A stretch of 34,978 bases of DNA from Mycobacterium colombiense (GTDB taxonomy: Bacteria > Actinomycetota > Actinomycetes > Mycobacteriales > Mycobacteriaceae): assembly GCF_003284975.1 (NCBI RefSeq), contig NZ_QMEU01000045.1, positions 1 to 34,978 on the forward strand. Reading direction: 5' to 3'. Below the pieces are notes generated by a model. It was given only the letters and a program-made list of their open reading frames with translations. It was not told the origin of the DNA and did not search any database. A program made the position numbers and the translations under genes. Positions 32,625 to 34,978 of this stretch are shown piece by piece (the stretch's first letter is position 1; each line of letters starts with the position of its first letter).

Positions 32625-33524
32625 ATGTCATTTCTGACGACACAGACCGAAGAGATGTTAGCCGCGCAGCAGCTGCTCAGCGGGATCAACACCAACCTGG
32701 CAGCGCAGAACGCGGGCGCGGCGTCGGCGACCACCGTGATCGCTCCCGCGGCGGCCGATCCGGTCTCCGCCCAGCAGGCAGCAATCTTCTCCGCGTACGG
32801 CACCCAGTACCAGACGGTCGCCGCCCAGGCGCAAGCGCTGCTGGAGCAGTACTCGCAAACGCTGGGCATCAGCTCCAATGCCTACGGCGACACCGAGGCC
32901 GTCAACGCGAGCCAGGCCACGATGCAAGCTTTGGACGCCCCCGTCAGCGCCGCCGCGGCCACTCCGTCGAACACTCCCCTCGATTTCCTTTCCTGGCTGC
33001 TCGGTAGCACCGGAAACGGCACCAACCCGAACATGCTCGGCGGGATCTTCGGCCTGTCTGGCAACGGGGCCAACATCGGCAACATCGGTTTCGGAAACTG
33101 GGCCTCCGCCACCTCGAACCTGCTGGGTCTGGCGGGCGGTGGCCTCCTCGATACGTCCGGCGACGCCGCCGGCGCCGGGTTGGCCTCAGATGTCGCCGCC
33201 TCGCCCGGGCTGGGCGCCACCACCGTCGCGGCGGGCGGCGGCACGGCCGGCATGAGCGCAACGCCGGTGGCCTCGATGGGGTCCGCGACCATGGTCAGCA
33301 ACCTCGCTGTGCCGCCGAGCTGGGCTGGCGCGTCCGCGCCGGTGGCCTCGCCGGTCAACGCGATCCAAACGGCGGGCTGGACCGCCGCCGCGCCGCAGGC
33401 CGGGGCAGGCACGGTCGTCCCCGGCATGCCGGGAATGGCCTCGGCGGCGCGCAGCAGCGCCGGCTTCGGTGCGCCGCGTTACGGCGTGAAGCCGATCGTC
33501 ATGCCGAAACCGACGGCCGTCTAA
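32625..33524 (+). CDS. PE-family protein with PPE-SVP-like C-terminus (PE8-like)
   Basis: The protein has 299 residues; AGGAG precedes the ATG. Residues 1-100 are a PE domain: start MSFLTTQTEEMLAA, the helical hairpin, and the ESX secretion signal YGDTE at 87-91 (YxxxE). A linker contains a degenerate NIGNIGFGNW (151-160), like the NxGxGNxG repeat of PPE-MPTR proteins. Residues about 224-299 match the C-terminus of the neighbouring PPE: AVPPSWAGA (228-236), GMPGMASAA, and the last 15 residues RYGVKPIVMPKPTAV. Codon 12 is TTA. PE proteins pair with PPE proteins and are secreted by ESX-5. It is followed by PPE after 59 bp, so a secreted heterodimer is likely. Confidence 0.92.
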   Translation: MSFLTTQTEEMLAAQQLLSGINTNLAAQNAGAASATTVIAPAAADPVSAQQAAIFSAYGTQYQTVAAQAQALLEQYSQTLGISSNAYGDTEAVNASQATMQALDAPVSAAAATPSNTPLDFLSWLLGSTGNGTNPNMLGGIFGLSGNGANIGNIGFGNWASATSNLLGLAGGGLLDTSGDAAGAGLASDVAASPGLGATTVAAGGGTAGMSATPVASMGSATMVSNLAVPPSWAGASAPVASPVNAIQTAGWTAAAPQAGAGTVVPGMPGMASAARSSAGFGAPRYGVKPIVMPKPTAV

Positions 33525-33583
33525 GCAGCGGTCACGGTCAGACTTCCGAATTTCGAACAGACAAATAAGGAGCGGGACACAAA

Positions 33584-34750
33584 ATGGTTCTAAGTTTTGC
33601 GGCAATACCCCCGGAGATCACCTCCTCGCTCATTTACTCCGGTGCGGGCGCCGCGCCCCTGATGGCCGCCGCGACGGCCTACGCCAACCTGGCCGCCGAG
33701 GTGAGCACGACGGCCACCCAGTGGGAGTCGATCATCTCGTTGCTGACCAGCCAGCAGTGGACCGGTGGCGGGTCGGCGGCGGCGGCCGCGGCGGCCCAGC
33801 CCATCGTCACCTACCTGACCGAGACGGCGTCGACGCTCGAACAGGCGAGTGCCCAGGCCACGGCGTCGGCGGCGGCGTTCGAGGCGGTGTTCGCGGCGGT
33901 GGTGCCACCGCCGGTGATCGCCACCAACCGGGCCACCCAGGCGGCGCTGGTCGCCTCCAATGTGCTGGGCCAGAACACGCCCGCGATCGTGGCGCTCGAC
34001 ACCCTCTACGCCGAGTACTGGGCCCAGGACGCCGCCGCAATGGCCGCGTATCAGGCGGCCTCGGCGGCGGCCGGGGTGCTCACACCGGTGACGCCGCTGA
34101 CCTCGACCACCGACCCGGCGGCCGCCGCAACCGTGGACAACGCCGCCCTCGCGGGTGACGCGGCGGGCGGCACGGTCCAGGCGTTGGATGCTCCCATCTC
34201 AACTTTGGCGGCGCCGACACTGCCGTTCACAACCGACGGGCTGCTGGGTTCGATCGACAACTTCCTCGGCACACCTTCCGTCTTCAATGCCATCAACGGC
34301 GCGGTCAACACCGCGGCATGGTGGGTTTGTGCCACCATCCCGAACGCAGTATCGCTGGGCCATACCCTGGGCGCCGTGCCGGCCATCGCCGTTGGCGACG
34401 TGGCGCCCGACGGCGTTGCGGGCATCACCGAGGGCACCATGGTGCGCTCGGTGGCTCCGGCAGGCGGCCTGGGTGCGGGCGCATCAGCCGCCGCTGGGGA
34501 GGCCTCCATGGTCGGTCGCCTGTCGGTGCCGCCCGGTTGGTCTGCGGCTGCCCCGGCGACGCAACTGGTTTCGGCGACCGCCCCGCTCGAGGGCTCGGGT
34601 TGGACCGTCGCATCCGAGGCGGCCGAGCCGGTCAGCGCGATGCCCGGCATGCCCGGAATGGCGGCGGCGGCAAAGGGTGCCGGCGCGTACGGGTCCGGCC
34701 CGCGGTACGGCTTCAAGCCGATCGTCATGCCCAAGCAGGTCGTCGTCTAG
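33584..34750 (+). CDS. PPE-family protein, SVP subgroup (PPE15-like)
   Basis: The protein has 388 residues. The PPE domain (about 1-180) has the eponymous PPE at residues 9-11 and the WxG motif W59-T60-G61. The C-terminal part shows the SVP subgroup motif RLSVPPGW and ends GMPGMAAAAKG then RYGFKPIVMPKQVVV, homologous to the end of the preceding PE protein. Middle sequence VQALDAPISTLAAPT also echoes MQALDAPVSAAAAT of the PE protein. AAGGAG precedes the start. The length is close to PPE15 (Rv1039c), and the order PE-PPE-esx matches the ESX-5a cluster. The protein is expected to be exported by ESX-5 with its PE partner and EspG5. Confidence 0.92.
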   Translation: MVLSFAAIPPEITSSLIYSGAGAAPLMAAATAYANLAAEVSTTATQWESIISLLTSQQWTGGGSAAAAAAAQPIVTYLTETASTLEQASAQATASAAAFEAVFAAVVPPPVIATNRATQAALVASNVLGQNTPAIVALDTLYAEYWAQDAAAMAAYQAASAAAGVLTPVTPLTSTTDPAAAATVDNAALAGDAAGGTVQALDAPISTLAAPTLPFTTDGLLGSIDNFLGTPSVFNAINGAVNTAAWWVCATIPNAVSLGHTLGAVPAIAVGDVAPDGVAGITEGTMVRSVAPAGGLGAGASAAAGEASMVGRLSVPPGWSAAAPATQLVSATAPLEGSGWTVASEAAEPVSAMPGMPGMAAAAKGAGAYGSGPRYGFKPIVMPKQVVV

Positions 34751-34908
34751 AAGGTCCGGTGATATGGGAAGAAGGGGGTACATGTCACCCATTTGAGGCG
34801 AGCAATTAACCGGCAGGCCGTAACCTGTTTACAACTCGGCCACCACTGCATCAAATACAACTGTTAAGACTTCGGCGAACTGAAGCTTCAAGATAGGAGA
34901 CAGTCGAC

Positions 34909-34978
34909 ATGGCAACACGTTTTATGACCGACCCGCACGAGATGCGGGCGATGGCGGGCCGCTTCGAGGTGCACGCCC
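34909..34978 (+). CDS. EsxJ/K-type WXG100 protein, partial N-terminus
   Basis: Only 23 codons are inside the window. They read MATRFMTDPHEMRAMAGRFE and continue VHA, which is close to the first residues of the EsxJ/EsxK/EsxM/EsxP/EsxW subfamily of M. tuberculosis. TAGGAG lies 11 bp before the ATG. As the third gene after PE and PPE it fits the ESX-5a arrangement, in which an EsxI-type partner follows. The stop and WxG motif are outside the window. Confidence 0.85.
   Translation, partial: MATRFMTDPHEMRAMAGRFEVHA

Noticed and set aside
1..34978. CRISPR array, insertion sequence or transposase
   Set aside because: No spaced direct repeats, transposase motif or terminal inverted repeats were found; the only tandem repeat is the 55-bp array, which has no spacers.

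Overview
This window is chromosomal DNA from a slow-growing Mycobacterium, most likely of the M. avium complex type. The evidence is uniformly high GC, GTG starts, mycothiol biochemistry (mca), mycobacterial lipid genes (lipU, fadA3, echA8, echA9, fadD14), the lipoprotein lpqV, and a PE-PPE-Esx cluster at the right end. From memory, gene order follows M. tuberculosis Rv1084 down to about Rv1038c, read in the opposite orientation. Relative to my recollection of that genome, the PE_PGRS pair Rv1067c/Rv1068c, Rv1073, Rv1059 and the Rv1041c-Rv1055 island are absent.

Layout. Bases 1-4,100 hold a YyaL/thioredoxin-domain protein (cut by the window edge), a small membrane protein and mca on the minus strand, then a DUF4307 membrane protein and greA on the plus strand. 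greA converges on metB, and the space between them is filled by a hairpin and a 55-bp tandem repeat whose last partial copy runs into the metB stop codon. Bases 4,342-8,915 carry cbs-pra-metB and lipU on the minus strand. Bases 9,147-16,349 carry a GDSL esterase, fadA3, a Bax-inhibitor-1 membrane protein (minus), the echA9-echA8 pair and a membrane alpha/beta-hydrolase. Bases 16,361-21,454 hold a cysteine dioxygenase/rhodanese pair, lpqV, two convergent patatin-like lipases, a class II glutamine amidotransferase and an SRPBCC protein, followed by fadD14 and a beta-propeller gene of the Rv1057 type with candidate MprA boxes.

Bases 24,854-31,900 form a more variable block: DUF427, DUF6295, a dienelactone hydrolase, a six-helix membrane protein, a LuxR-type regulator in lower-GC DNA, a small unknown ORF, a SnoaL-like protein, a tRNA with a UAA (leucine) anticodon, a two-domain methyltransferase and a secreted DUF732 protein. 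After a 730-bp gap with no convincing gene, the window ends with PE, PPE and the first 23 codons of an EsxJ-type WXG100 gene, resembling the ESX-5a (PE8-PPE15-esxJ-esxI) locus.

How the genes fit together. Thiol and sulfur metabolism recurs: mca (mycothiol detoxification), cbs and metB (transsulfuration), and cysteine dioxygenase plus rhodanese (cysteine oxidation and sulfur transfer). A second theme is acyl-CoA and lipid-ester turnover: lipU, the GDSL esterase, fadA3, echA8, echA9, fadD14 and two patatins.

Most notable: (1) the PE protein carries a C-terminal domain homologous to that of its PPE neighbour (PPE-SVP type), so the secreted pair shares a tail; (2) the tRNA-Leu(UAA) has a short variable arm although bacterial tRNA-Leu is normally class II; (3) the only in-frame TTA codons I found by eye lie in three genes on either side of that tRNA (LuxR regulator, methyltransferase, PE).
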